Part shown: positions 39,292-48,930 of the stretch, in pieces
Layout of the letters: each line of letters starts with the position of its first letter
Position numbering within the stretch: the first letter of the stretch is position 1
From: Burkholderiales bacterium
GTDB taxonomy: Bacteria > Pseudomonadota > Gammaproteobacteria > Burkholderiales > Burkholderiaceae_C
Assembly: GCA_947453625.1 (NCBI GenBank)
Contig: CANGHK010000015.1
Span: forward strand, 1 to 64,000
Length of the DNA: 64,000 nucleotides
Reading direction: 5' to 3'
Position numbers and translations under genes: made by a program
The notes under the pieces: model-generated
The model's input: the letters and a program-made list of their open reading frames with translations, nothing else
The model's database searches: none
Told to the model about the DNA's origin: nothing

Positions 39292-39477
39292 ATGGTCGAT
39301 TGGCTGATGGGCGCACTGGCCCTGGTGCTGGTGCTCGAGGGCTTGCTGCCGTTTCTCAGCCCCACGGCATGGCGCCAGGTCTTCGCGCGCGCGCTGCGTT
39401 TGAGTGACGGTCAGATCCGTTTCCTGGGGCTCTCCAGCATGCTCGCCGGCCTGCTGCTGCTGGCGCTGTGGCACTGA
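39292..39477 (+). CDS. DUF2065 small inner-membrane protein
   Basis: A 61-residue protein with two hydrophobic helices (about 4-22, LMGALALVLVLEGLLPFLS, and 44-59, FLGLSSMLAGLLLLALW) joined by a basic loop. It matches the DUF2065/YjeT family that regularly follows hflC in proteobacteria. Function unknown. The 15-base spacing to hflC suggests co-transcription. Confidence 0.93.
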   Translation: MVDWLMGALALVLVLEGLLPFLSPTAWRQVFARALRLSDGQIRFLGLSSMLAGLLLLALWH

Positions 39478-39578
39478 GCGCTTGAGAATCCGCCCGATCG
39501 AGCGTTGAGCGTCCGGCAGGGCAGGGTGCCGGCTTGCGCGGCACTGGCAGCGCGGCCGACGGCGGCAGGGCCCGCCGC

Positions 39579-39584
39579 TACAAT
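39579..39584 (+). promoter_or_regulatory. hisZ promoter -10 candidate
   Basis: TACAAT inside GCTACAATCTT, the same 11-mer found at the rpsB promoter (48641-48651). It lies 28 bases before the hisZ start. No good -35 is visible at the expected spacing. Confidence 0.4.
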
Positions 39585-39611
39585 CTTCGTTTTAATTCCC
39601 CGGGTTTTTCA

Positions 39612-40775
39612 ATGTCCTCAGCTTGGCTGCTGCCCGAGCACATCGCCGACGTGCTGCCAGCCGAAGCGCGGCGCCTCGAAGACCTTCGTCGCAGCCTGCT
39701 CGAGATGGCGCGCAGCTACGGTTTCGAGCAGGTCATGCCGCCCCTGCTCGAGCACCTGGAGTCGCTGCTGACCGGCACCGGCAGGGCCCTGGACCTGCGC
39801 ACCTTCAAACTGGTGGACCAGCTCAGCGGCCGTTCGCTGGGCATACGCGCCGACACCACGCCGCAGGTCGCCCGCATCGATGCCCACCTTTTGAACCGCA
39901 AGGGCGTGACCCGCCTGTGCTACTGCGGGCCGGTGCTGCACACCCGGCCGCAGTCGCCACATTCGACCCGCGAACCCTTGCAACTCGGTGCCGAGATCTA
40001 CGGCCATGCCGGCCTCGAAGCCGATCTGGAGGTGCAGGACCTGGCGCTCGACGGCCTGCGCGCGGCGGGCCTGGCAGGTCTGGTGCTCGACCTGGCTGAT
40101 GCCCGCATCGTGCGTGGCGTGCTGGCCGGTGTGGCGGTCGGTGCAGCCGCGCTGGGCCAGGTGATCGCGGCGATGGCGGCCAAGGACGTCGCGGCCTTGA
40201 GCGCGCTGTCGCTGGACTTTCCTGTCGAGGTCCGTTCCGGGTTGCTGGCCCTGCCCACGCTGTATGGCGATCTGGCGGTGCTGGACGAAGCCAGGCGCCG
40301 CCTGCCGGCCTGTGCGCTGGTCAGCGCCGCGCTGGACGATCTGGCGGGGCTGGCGCGGCACGCGGCCATCGCCCACCCCGGGGTGCGGGTCGGCTTTGAC
40401 CTGGCCGACATGGGCGGCTATGCCTATTACTCGGGCGCCCGATTCGCGGTCTATGCGCCAGGCGCATCCGATGCCGTGCTGCGCGGCGGACGCTATGACG
40501 AGGTGGGCGCGGTGTTCGGCCGCAACCGCCCGGCGGTGGGGTTTTCCACCGACCTGAAATTGCTCGCGGCCTGTGTGCCACCGGCGTCGCGGCCGACCGC
40601 GGTGCGTGCGCCCTGGAGCGAGGACCCGACGCTGCGTCAGGCCATACGCCGACTGCGTGAACATGGCGAGACCGTGGTCTGCATCCTGCCCGGCCATGAG
40701 CACGAGGGCGAGGAGTTCGATTGCGACCGCCAACTGCTGGCCGTCGACGGCCAATGGGTGTTGCGCGCCATCTGA
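39612..40775 (+). CDS. hisZ: ATP phosphoribosyltransferase regulatory subunit HisZ
   Basis: HisRS-like paralogue without tRNA charging, required with the short form of HisG for the first step of histidine synthesis. It has 387 residues from ATG 39612. The class II core is recognisable ([46 protein letters not shown] with [14 protein letters not shown]), but the C-terminal anticodon-binding domain is absent. The hisZ-purA neighbourhood is typical of betaproteobacteria. hisG itself is not in the window. Confidence 0.95.
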   Translation: MSSAWLLPEHIADVLPAEARRLEDLRRSLLEMARSYGFEQVMPPLLEHLESLLTGTGRALDLRTFKLVDQLSGRSLGIRADTTPQVARIDAHLLNRKGVTRLCYCGPVLHTRPQSPHSTREPLQLGAEIYGHAGLEADLEVQDLALDGLRAAGLAGLVLDLADARIVRGVLAGVAVGAAALGQVIAAMAAKDVAALSALSLDFPVEVRSGLLALPTLYGDLAVLDEARRRLPACALVSAALDDLAGLARHAAIAHPGVRVGFDLADMGGYAYYSGARFAVYAPGASDAVLRGGRYDEVGAVFGRNRPAVGFSTDLKLLAACVPPASRPTAVRAPWSEDPTLRQAIRRLREHGETVVCILPGHEHEGEEFDCDRQLLAVDGQWVLRAI

Positions 40776-42155
<1,380 letters not shown>

Positions 42156-42206
42156 GCGCGACCGCGCCGCGCCATTTCCCTACCCTGATCCGAAGGAGAC
42201 ACCGGC

Positions 42207-42728
42207 ATGCTCACCGATGACGGCAAGCACTTGTACGTAAGTTGGGACGAGTACCACATGCTCATCGAGCGGCTGGCACTGAAGGTGGCGCATTCGGGTT
42301 GGGAGTTCGACCAGATCCTGTGCCTGGCACGTGGCGGCATGCGGCCGGGCGACGTGCTCTCGCGCGTGTTCGACAAGCCGCTGGCGATCATGTCGACCAG
42401 TTCCTACCGCGCCGATGCCGGCACGATCCAGGGCCGGCTTGATCTGGCCAAGTACATCACCATGCCCAAGGGCGAACTGGCCGGCCGGGTGTTGCTGGTC
42501 GACGACCTGTCGGATTCGGGCGTGACGCTGAAGGCGGTGGTCGAGCGTCTGCTGGGCGTGCCCTCGATCACCGAACTGCGCAGCGCGGTGATCTGGGTCA
42601 AGGGGGTGTCGACCTATATGCCGGACTACCATGTGGAGATGCTGCCCAGCAGCCCCTGGATCCACCAGCCCTTCGAGGACTACGACAACCTGCGGCCGGA
42701 AGGTCTGGCCAAGAAGTTCTCGGTTTGA
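42207..42728 (+). CDS. Phosphoribosyltransferase-domain protein (xanthine/hypoxanthine type)
   Basis: Type I PRTase fold, 173 residues. The PRPP loop is RVLLVDDLSDSGVTLKAVVE, with an upstream loop LCLARGGMRPGDVLS. This places it with the Gpt/Hpt-like purine salvage enzymes that follow purA in Burkholderiales; the base used is not evident. The last residues are WIHQPFEDYD, a pattern common in this subfamily. RBS AAGGAG is present upstream. Confidence 0.9.
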   Translation: MLTDDGKHLYVSWDEYHMLIERLALKVAHSGWEFDQILCLARGGMRPGDVLSRVFDKPLAIMSTSSYRADAGTIQGRLDLAKYITMPKGELAGRVLLVDDLSDSGVTLKAVVERLLGVPSITELRSAVIWVKGVSTYMPDYHVEMLPSSPWIHQPFEDYDNLRPEGLAKKFSV

Positions 42729-42897
42729 CCCTGGCGCCGCGCTTGACTTGCGGCGCGGCCGGGACGGGCCTGTGCCGCCATGCGGCAAGACCTGCTCCGG
42801 CTTGGCCAGCCTTGAATGCCGCAGACTTCGAGGCGGATGCGCCAACAGCGGGCACCGTTCCTGCTGTCCTTCCCCATCTTCAGCGGCTTGCCGAAAC

Positions 42898-42927
42898 AAA
42901 AAAGGCCAGCACTTTCGTGCTGGCCTT
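42898..42927 (-). terminator. Rho-independent terminator of tRNA-Leu
   Basis: AAGGCCAGCAC (42902-42912), loop TTTC, GTGCTGGCCTT (42917-42927): a perfect 11-bp stem. Read on the minus strand it is followed by TTTTTT. It lies 8 bases beyond the encoded CCA of the tRNA. On the plus strand it may partly end the purA transcript as well. Confidence 0.92.
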
Positions 42928-42934
42928 GCTTGAT

Positions 42935-43019
<85 letters not shown>

Positions 43020-43033
43020 AAGCACTACAAAAC

Positions 43034-43049
43034 GGAGTATAGCATCATA
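43034..43049 (+). promoter_or_regulatory. Candidate rnr ribosome-binding site and non-canonical start
   Basis: GGAG (43034-43037), then six bases, then in-frame ATC (43044-43046) and ATA (43047-43049). No ATG, GTG or TTG exists in the rnr frame between the upstream stop (42990-42992) and the GTG at 43113. Confidence 0.5.
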
Positions 43050-43065
43050 AAAGACCAACTGACAA
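43036..43065 (-). promoter_or_regulatory. tRNA-Leu promoter
   Basis: On the minus strand: -35 TTGTCA (43065-43060), 18-base spacer, -10 TATACT (43041-43036). Predicted start is about 10 bases before the tRNA 5' end. It overlaps the probable translation start of rnr on the other strand. Confidence 0.8.
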
Positions 43066-45314
43066 GCCCCCCGGAAAATGCCGCCGCACTGCAGACCGAG
43101 ATCGAAGGCACCGTGCTGGGTCACCGCGACGGCCACGGCTTCGTGCGCCGCGATGACAACGAGCCCGACATCTACCTGTCGCCGCAGGAGATGCGCTCGG
43201 TGCTGCACCGAGACCGGATCCGCGTGCGCGTCGTGCGATCCGACCGCAAGGGCCGGCCCGAGGGAAGGGTGATCGACATCGTCGAGCGCCGCAAGTCGCC
43301 GATCATCGGCCGCCTGCTACACGAGAACGGTGTCTGGTTGGTGGCCCCCGAGGACAGGCGTTACGGCCAGGACATCCTGATCCCGAAGAACGCCACCGCC
43401 AACGCGGCGGTCGGCCAGGTGGTGGCGCTCGAACTCACCGAGCCGCCGTCGGTGTTCTCGCAGCCTGTGGGCCGCATCACCGAGGTGCTGGGCGAGATCG
43501 ACGACCCCGGCATGGAGATCGAGATCGCGGTACGCAAGTACGAGGTGCCGCACCGTTTTTCGCCCGAATCACTGGCCCAGGCCGCAGCGCTGCCTGACCG
43601 GGTGCGGGCGATCGACAAGCGCAACCGCATCGACCTGACCGACGTGCCGCTGGTGACGATAGACGGCGAGGACGCGCGCGATTTCGACGATGCGGTGTAT
43701 TGCGAGCCACTCAAGAAGGGCCGCGGCAAGACGGCGTTCGAGGGCTGGCGCCTGATCGTGGCGATCGCCGATGTCAGCCATTACGTCAAGCCGGGTGACC
43801 CGCTGGACGACGACGCCTACGAGCGCGCCACGTCGGTGTATTTTCCGCGCCGCGTGATCCCTATGCTGCCCGAGAAGATCAGCAACGGCTTGTGCTCGCT
43901 GAACCCCGACGAAGAGCGGCTGAGCATGGTCTGCGACATGCTGGTCTCGGTCAGTGGTGAGATCACCGCCTACCAGTTCTACCCTGCGGTGATCCGCTCG
44001 CATGCCCGGCTGACCTACACCGAGGTGGCCAACATCCTGGGCAACACCCGGGGCGTCGAGGCGCAGCGCCGGGCTGATCTGGTACCGCACCTGATCCACC
44101 TGCACGAGGTCTACCGCGCGCTGCTCAAGCAGCGTGGCGGGCGCGGCGCGATCGACTTCGAGACCACCGAGACCCAGATCGTCTGCGACGACAACGGCCG
44201 CATCGAGAAGATCGTGCCGCGTACCCGCACCGAGGCGCACCGGTTGATCGAGGAGGCGATGCTGGCGGCCAACGTCTGTGCCGCCGAATTCATCGAGAGT
44301 CAGAAGCATCCGGCGCTGTTCCGGGTGCATGAGGGGCCGACGCCCGAGAAGCGCCTGACGCTGCAGAACTACCTGCGCTCGCTGGGTCTGGGCTTCTCGC
44401 TCAGTGACGACCCCAAGCCGGCCGAGTTGCAGGCGATCTCGCTCGCGACCAAGGACCGGATCGACGCGACGCAGATCCATTCGATGCTGCTGCGCGCCAT
44501 GCAGCAGGCGATCTACACCGCCAGCAATGTCGGCCACTTCGGTCTGGCCTACGATGCCTATGCCCATTTCACGAGCCCGATCCGGCGCTACCCCGACCTG
44601 CTGGTGCACCGGGTCATCAAGGCCTTGCTGCTGGGCAAGCGCTACCACCTGACGGGCAGTGCGGTCGAACACACCGTGGCGGCGCTGCCGGCGCCCACGT
44701 CACCGCGAAAGATCGGCAAGGCCGGCAAGGCCGTCGCCAAGCCGCCGGCCAGTGCGCAGGACGCCGGCCTGTGGGAGGCGGCCGGCGGCCACTGCAGCGC
44801 GAATGAGCGCCGCGCCGACGAGGCTTCGCGCGATGTCGAGGCCTGGCTCAAGTGCCGCTTCATGCGCGACCACCTGGGCGAGGAATATGCCGGCACGGTG
44901 ACCGCGGTGACCACCTTCGGGTTGTTCATCACGCTAGACGAGTTGTATGTCGAGGGCCTGGTACACATCACCGAACTGGGCGGCGAGTACTTCCGTTTCG
45001 ACGAGGTGCGTCAAGACCTGCGCGGCGAGCGCAGCGGTGTGCGCTACGCGGTGGGCGCGCGGGTGCGGGTGCAGGTCAGCCGGGTCGACCTGGACAGCCG
45101 CAAGATCGACTTCCGGCTGGTGCGCGAAGGCGAGACCGATGCGCTGGTGGTGCGCAAGCCCAAGTCGGCCGCGGCGGGCTCGGCCAGCGAGGAACTCAAG
45201 GCCGTCAAGAGCCGCGACCGCACCGCCAAGGCCGCACGCGCCAAGGCAGTGGCGGCGCGGCCGGGGCCTGCCGGCAAGAAAGGCCGTGCCGCCAAGCCGG
45301 CCCGCAAGCGCTAA
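43044..45314 (+). CDS. rnr: Ribonuclease R
   Basis: Processive 3'-5' exoribonuclease degrading structured RNA. It has 756 residues if it starts at the ATC (43044), or 733 from GTG 43113. I prefer upstream because the first cold-shock-domain strand (EIEGTVLGHRDGHGFV) needs codons before 43113. The RNB catalytic block has TIDGEDARDFDDAVY, and HFTSPIRRYPDLLVHR is present. A 40-residue Pro/Lys insertion (TSPRKIGKAGKAVAKPPASA) interrupts the RNB end before CSANERRADEASRD. The S1 domain is YAGTVTAVTTFGLFITLDEL, followed by a Lys/Ala tail. No N-terminal helix-turn-helix is seen. Confidence 0.93.
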   Translation: MIKDQLTSPPENAAALQTEIEGTVLGHRDGHGFVRRDDNEPDIYLSPQEMRSVLHRDRIRVRVVRSDRKGRPEGRVIDIVERRKSPIIGRLLHENGVWLVAPEDRRYGQDILIPKNATANAAVGQVVALELTEPPSVFSQPVGRITEVLGEIDDPGMEIEIAVRKYEVPHRFSPESLAQAAALPDRVRAIDKRNRIDLTDVPLVTIDGEDARDFDDAVYCEPLKKGRGKTAFEGWRLIVAIADVSHYVKPGDPLDDDAYERATSVYFPRRVIPMLPEKISNGLCSLNPDEERLSMVCDMLVSVSGEITAYQFYPAVIRSHARLTYTEVANILGNTRGVEAQRRADLVPHLIHLHEVYRALLKQRGGRGAIDFETTETQIVCDDNGRIEKIVPRTRTEAHRLIEEAMLAANVCAAEFIESQKHPALFRVHEGPTPEKRLTLQNYLRSLGLGFSLSDDPKPAELQAISLATKDRIDATQIHSMLLRAMQQAIYTASNVGHFGLAYDAYAHFTSPIRRYPDLLVHRVIKALLLGKRYHLTGSAVEHTVAALPAPTSPRKIGKAGKAVAKPPASAQDAGLWEAAGGHCSANERRADEASRDVEAWLKCRFMRDHLGEEYAGTVTAVTTFGLFITLDELYVEGLVHITELGGEYFRFDEVRQDLRGERSGVRYAVGARVRVQVSRVDLDSRKIDFRLVREGETDALVVRKPKSAAAGSASEELKAVKSRDRTAKAARAKAVAARPGPAGKKGRAAKPARKR

Positions 45315-45335
45315 GCATGCCTGCGGACGCGGCTA

Positions 45336-46907
45336 TCAGCCGGCCGACGGCAGGCTGGCTGCCATGGCCTCGATCAGGTCGGCGGCCCGCAACGGCAGGC
45401 GCTGATCGCCGCTGCCGGTCAGTTCGGCGGCATGGCCATGCAGCCAGACGCTGGCGGCGGCGGCCTCGAAGGCCTGGCCATCACTGGCCTGTGACCACTG
45501 GCCGCCCAGCCAACCGGCCAGCACGTCGCCGGTGCCACCGCTGCCCAGCCTGGCGTTGCCGGTGGGATTGATCAGCGGTGTGCGGCCCGGTGCCGCGATC
45601 AGCGTGCCCGAGCCTTTCAGCACCACGGTGGCCTGCAGGCCATCGGCCAGGGTCTGGGCGCTGTGCTGGCGCCGGGACTGCACGGTGCCGGCATCGACGC
45701 CGAGCAGGCGCGCCGCCTCCAGCGGATGTGGCGTCAGCACGCTGGGCAGGCCGCGGGCGGCTCGATCTCTCAGCGCGGCGCGCAGGCCGGCATCGGCGGC
45801 CAGCGCATTCAGCGCGTCGGCATCGAGCACGAGGCGGGCCGCGTGCGCCAGCACCGCCGGCAGGATGTCGCGCACGGCGCTGCCGCCGCCGCAACCGCAG
45901 ACGATGGTGGCCCTGGCCAGCAGGGCTGGATCGAGCGCCGCCTGCACGCTGCGCGGCATCAGTTCGGGCCGGACCGGGTCGGGGTCCAGCCTGTCGTCCA
46001 GCCGCGCCAGGTAGATCCGGCCCGCGCCTGCCGCCAAGGCCGCCCGGGCGGCCAGCAGCGCCGCCCCGCCCATGCCCGCGGCGCCACCCAGCACCAGCAC
46101 ATCGCCGAAGCTGCCCTTGTGCTGGGCGTGGGCGCGCAGTGGCAGCAGCGAGCGCAGGGGCTCTGGGCCAGCCAGACTCGCCTGGGGGAACTCCAGCGGC
46201 TCGGCCAGACCCAGGTCGTCGAACCACACCCGGCCGGCATGGTCCCGGCCCTGGCCGGTGAACAGTCCGGGTTTGAGCGTCAGCAGCGACAGCGTGTGCG
46301 CGGCCACCACCGCCCACTCGCCCAGGCGGCGTCCGGTGTCGCCGCACAAGCCGGTGGGCAGGTCCACTGCCAGCACCGGCGCCGCGCTGGCCTGGATTTG
46401 CCGCACCGCCTCGGCGATCGCACCCTCCGGGCCGCGGCGCGCGCCCATGCCGAGCAGCGCGTCGATGATCCCGTCGGCGCGCTGGCCCGCTGGCCAAGGG
46501 TTGTCCGGGCCGCTGTGGATCGCCACGCCCGCCTGCCGCGCCCGGGCCAGCGCGTCCAGCGCATCAGCCGGCAGGCGGCTGGCATCGCCGACCAGGCTGA
46601 CCCGCACCGCCAGGCCTTGAAGGTGCAGATGGCGCGCGGCCACCAGCCCGTCGCCGCCGTTGTTGCCCTGCCCGGCCAGCACCCAGATCCGCCGCGCCTG
46701 CGGCGCCAGCGCCAGCGCCAGCCTGGCCACGCCCAGCCCGGCGCGGGCCATCAGCGAATGCGGGAGGGCCTCGGCCAGCGCGGCCTGCTCGATGCGCCTG
46801 CTGGCGGCGGCGTCGAACAACGGCCAGCCGCGCTGCGAGGGCAGCACCGGCCTGGGGCCGGCGCCAGTGTCTGCACAAGGGTGGGGCAGCTTCATCGCGG
46901 GGCGCAT
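45336..46907 (-). CDS. nnr: Bifunctional NAD(P)H-hydrate epimerase / ADP-dependent dehydratase
   Basis: Repairs damaged NADHX and NADPHX. It has 523 residues from ATG 46907; ATG 46895 is an alternative and the frame is open to 46979. The N-terminal YjeF epimerase domain has AGQGNNGGDGLVAARHL and ADGIIDALLGMGARRG. The C-terminal ribokinase-like dehydratase has GSFGDVLVLGGAAGMGGAAL, LTPHPLEAARLLG and NARLGSGGTGDVLAGWLGG. It is convergent with rnr, 21 bases apart. No clear Shine-Dalgarno supports either start. Confidence 0.94.
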   Translation of the reverse strand: MRPAMKLPHPCADTGAGPRPVLPSQRGWPLFDAAASRRIEQAALAEALPHSLMARAGLGVARLALALAPQARRIWVLAGQGNNGGDGLVAARHLHLQGLAVRVSLVGDASRLPADALDALARARQAGVAIHSGPDNPWPAGQRADGIIDALLGMGARRGPEGAIAEAVRQIQASAAPVLAVDLPTGLCGDTGRRLGEWAVVAAHTLSLLTLKPGLFTGQGRDHAGRVWFDDLGLAEPLEFPQASLAGPEPLRSLLPLRAHAQHKGSFGDVLVLGGAAGMGGAALLAARAALAAGAGRIYLARLDDRLDPDPVRPELMPRSVQAALDPALLARATIVCGCGGGSAVRDILPAVLAHAARLVLDADALNALAADAGLRAALRDRAARGLPSVLTPHPLEAARLLGVDAGTVQSRRQHSAQTLADGLQATVVLKGSGTLIAAPGRTPLINPTGNARLGSGGTGDVLAGWLGGQWSQASDGQAFEAAAASVWLHGHAAELTGSGDQRLPLRAADLIEAMAASLPSAG

Positions 46908-47076
46908 CCAGGGTTCGCCGCATGGGCGGCGCGTCGCATTGTGCTTTATCGGCCTCCGCCTGACTCGCCTGCGGCGCAACCCGTGCGGCAGGAGGTCAAT
47001 CCAGGTTCAAGTATTTTTTGGGGCTGACAGCTGGCATGGCCCTGGATCTGATCGGGTCGCGCGTCAGTGTCCCAGT

Positions 47077-47242
47077 CAGGCTTTGCCCAGGCAGGTCACG
47101 TCGATGGCCGGTGCCCGACCGGCGACCTGTTCCGCCAGCACCCTTGTCGAGTTGCCGGCCAGCGCCCAGCCGCTCGGGACATGGCCAACTCGGCGGTGGC
47201 CGTGACGCCGACGATGCCGGCGCCGATCACGACCACCCGCAT
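47077..47242 (-). pseudogene. dadA: Relic of a DadA-like D-amino-acid dehydrogenase (N- and C-termini only)
   Basis: Two bases after the amidase stop, an ATG opens MRVVVIGAGIVGVTATAELA, the FAD-binding start of DadA-type dehydrogenases. Directly after it, in another frame, comes GHVPSGWALAGNSTRVLAEQ then VAGRAPAID to a stop at 47077. This resembles the DadA C-terminus (GHG..GWT.A.GS..VLAD...GR.P.I). About 350 central codons are missing and the junction (about 47181-47189) shifts the frame. In the starting frame it would make a peptide of 48 residues ending at 47096. The gene is dead as a dehydrogenase. Confidence 0.75.
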
Positions 47243-47244
47243 CG

Positions 47245-48672
47245 TCAGTGACTCTTGCCGTGCCAGGCCAGTGCGGACTCTATCGCCAGCGCCACGCCCA
47301 GTACCGCGTCGTCGCGCAGCGCCGCGCCCCAGACCATCATGCCAACCGGCATCTGGCCTGCCGCCTGGCAAGGCAGCGAGAGGGCGCAGCCGTCGAGCAT
47401 GTTGATGGCCGAGGGGTTGCGCAGCAGCAGCGCGTTGATCGCAAAGAAGCGCTGGTCGCTGCCCAGCAGCGGTGCCAGGGCCGGTGCCACCATCGGCACG
47501 GTGGGCGAGAGCAGGGCGTCGAAGCCCTCGACCGCCGCTTCCATGTCCGCGATCCAGCGGCTCCGCGCCTGCTGCAGGTCGATGTAGTCGGCCGCGCCCA
47601 TCGCCTGGCCGCGGCGGATGCGCTGCGCCACCCGCGGGTCGTAATCCGCTTCGCGCCGGGCCAGGCGGGCGCGGTGCCAGGCCCAACTTTCGGCGGCGGT
47701 CAAGCCCCCCTGGGCCTGCAAGCCGGCCAACTCGGCCAGCGGCGCGAGCGGGATGTCCTCGATCTGCGCGCCGGCCGCGCGCAGCGTGGCGAGCGTGACT
47801 TCGAACGCCCGGGCGACCTCGCCGTCCAGGCCATCGAGCATCAGCGTCTGCGGCACGGCCAGGCGCAGCGCGTGCAGCGGCCGCGCCAGCGGGCGCGGTG
47901 TCCGCGCCGACAGCAAGCCATGTACCTGCACCGCGTCGCGCACGCTGCGGGTGATGGCGCAAGCGGTGTCGAGCGTGCTGGACAAGGGCACGGCGCCGGC
48001 CAGCGGCGTCAGGCGCTGGGTGTTCTTGAAGCCCACCAGGCCTTGCAGCGCGGCCGGAATGCGGATCGAGCCGCCGGTGTCCGACCCCAGCGCGGCCCAG
48101 GCCGCACCGGTGGCCACCGACACCGCCCCGCCCGAAGTGCTGCCGCCGGGGATGCGCGGCGTCGGGTTGAGCGCCAGCGTCACCGGGTTGATCGGCGTGC
48201 CGAAATGCGGGTTGATGCCGACCCCGGAGAAGGCGAATTCGCTGAGGTTGGTGTGGCCGATCAGCGCCGCGCCCGCCGCGCGCAGGCGCGCCACAGCCGG
48301 GCAATCCGATGCCGCCGGCGCCGCGTCGTCCATCGCCCGCGAGCCCGCAGTGGTTGGTTGGCCGGCGACGTCGAACAAGTCCTTGATCGACACCGCCAGG
48401 CCGGCCAGCGCCGGCAAGGGCGCACCGGCAGCACGCCCGGCGTCGACCGCGGCGGCGCTGGCGCGGGCCTGGTCGTCGAAACGGCGCAAGAACACATGGG
48501 CGCAGGCCGGGCTGTCGGCCGCGGCCAGCGAGTCGCGCAACAGGTCGGTGGCGCTGGCCTGGCCGGCGATGATCGCAGCAGCAGCAGCGCCGATGTCGGG
48601 CCACGCGGCGCGGCGCGGGCTGGCACCTGACGGGCCGGATGCTACAATCTTTGGGTTTATCTGGATGTCCAT
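47245..48672 (-). CDS. Amidase-signature-family hydrolase
   Basis: Ser-cisSer-Lys amidase of 475 residues from ATG 48672. Catalytic Lys is in AVSIKDLFDVAG, and the cis-Ser and nucleophile are in GGSTSGGAVSVATGAAWAA and LGSDTGGSIRIPAALQGLVG. The absence of gatB and gatC, and its divergence, argue against a tRNA amidotransferase role. The frame is open to 48885, but that part overlaps the rpsB leader and lacks homology. It was once paired with a dadA-like gene, now a relic, which hints at amide or amino-acid catabolism. Confidence 0.92.
   Translation of the reverse strand: MDIQINPKIVASGPSGASPRRAAWPDIGAAAAAIIAGQASATDLLRDSLAAADSPACAHVFLRRFDDQARASAAAVDAGRAAGAPLPALAGLAVSIKDLFDVAGQPTTAGSRAMDDAAPAASDCPAVARLRAAGAALIGHTNLSEFAFSGVGINPHFGTPINPVTLALNPTPRIPGGSTSGGAVSVATGAAWAALGSDTGGSIRIPAALQGLVGFKNTQRLTPLAGAVPLSSTLDTACAITRSVRDAVQVHGLLSARTPRPLARPLHALRLAVPQTLMLDGLDGEVARAFEVTLATLRAAGAQIEDIPLAPLAELAGLQAQGGLTAAESWAWHRARLARREADYDPRVAQRIRRGQAMGAADYIDLQQARSRWIADMEAAVEGFDALLSPTVPMVAPALAPLLGSDQRFFAINALLLRNPSAINMLDGCALSLPCQAAGQMPVGMMVWGAALRDDAVLGVALAIESALAWHGKSH
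48620..48648 (+). promoter_or_regulatory. rpsB promoter, inside the amidase gene
   Basis: -35 CTGGCA (48620-48625), 17-base spacer, -10 TACAAT (48643-48648). It gives a leader of about 275 bases to rpsB. The element lies within the first codons of the amidase gene on the opposite strand. Confidence 0.65.
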
Positions 48673-48930
48673 GTGGGCTGTATGGGGCAAGCCAGTCAGG
48701 TTGATGTCGCCACTGCAATGTCCGTCAATGCAGTGACGTAGCCGATTTGGCTGTGCACCAAACCACCGGACAGCAGGTGAATCATTCGCGAACCGGCAGC
48801 CGAAAGGTGTTGTTGTTGGGATGCAAGCAGGGAGAGTGTCAACGCAGGGGCCGCTGTTCGGGTCCCGCAGTCTCGCTTGTGCCAACAGCGATTTGCACCG
48901 GATTCTAGACCCAACCTTCGGAGTATCTCC
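48655..48930 (+). promoter_or_regulatory. Long structured rpsB leader
   Basis: The 258 bases between the amidase and rpsB starts hold two clear hairpins. CACTGCA/TGCAGTG (48711-48717 / 48729-48735) has an 11-base loop. TTTGG/CCAAA (48746-48750 / 48758-48762) has a 7-base loop. Ribosomal protein S2 represses its own operon through the rpsB leader in E. coli. A similar role here is likely but not shown. Confidence 0.55.

Noticed and set aside
39612-40775. Second histidyl-tRNA synthetase
   Set aside because: It lacks the anticodon-binding domain and full aminoacylation motifs, while a complete hisS is at 30733. It is HisZ.
42902-42927. Perfect 11-bp hairpin as a free-standing small RNA
   Set aside because: Position, 8 bases after the tRNA CCA and followed by T6 on that strand, makes it the tRNA terminator.
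47245-48672. Amidase as GatA of the Glu-tRNA amidotransferase
   Set aside because: No gatB or gatC nearby, and the gene is paired with a dadA relic. It fits a general amidase better.
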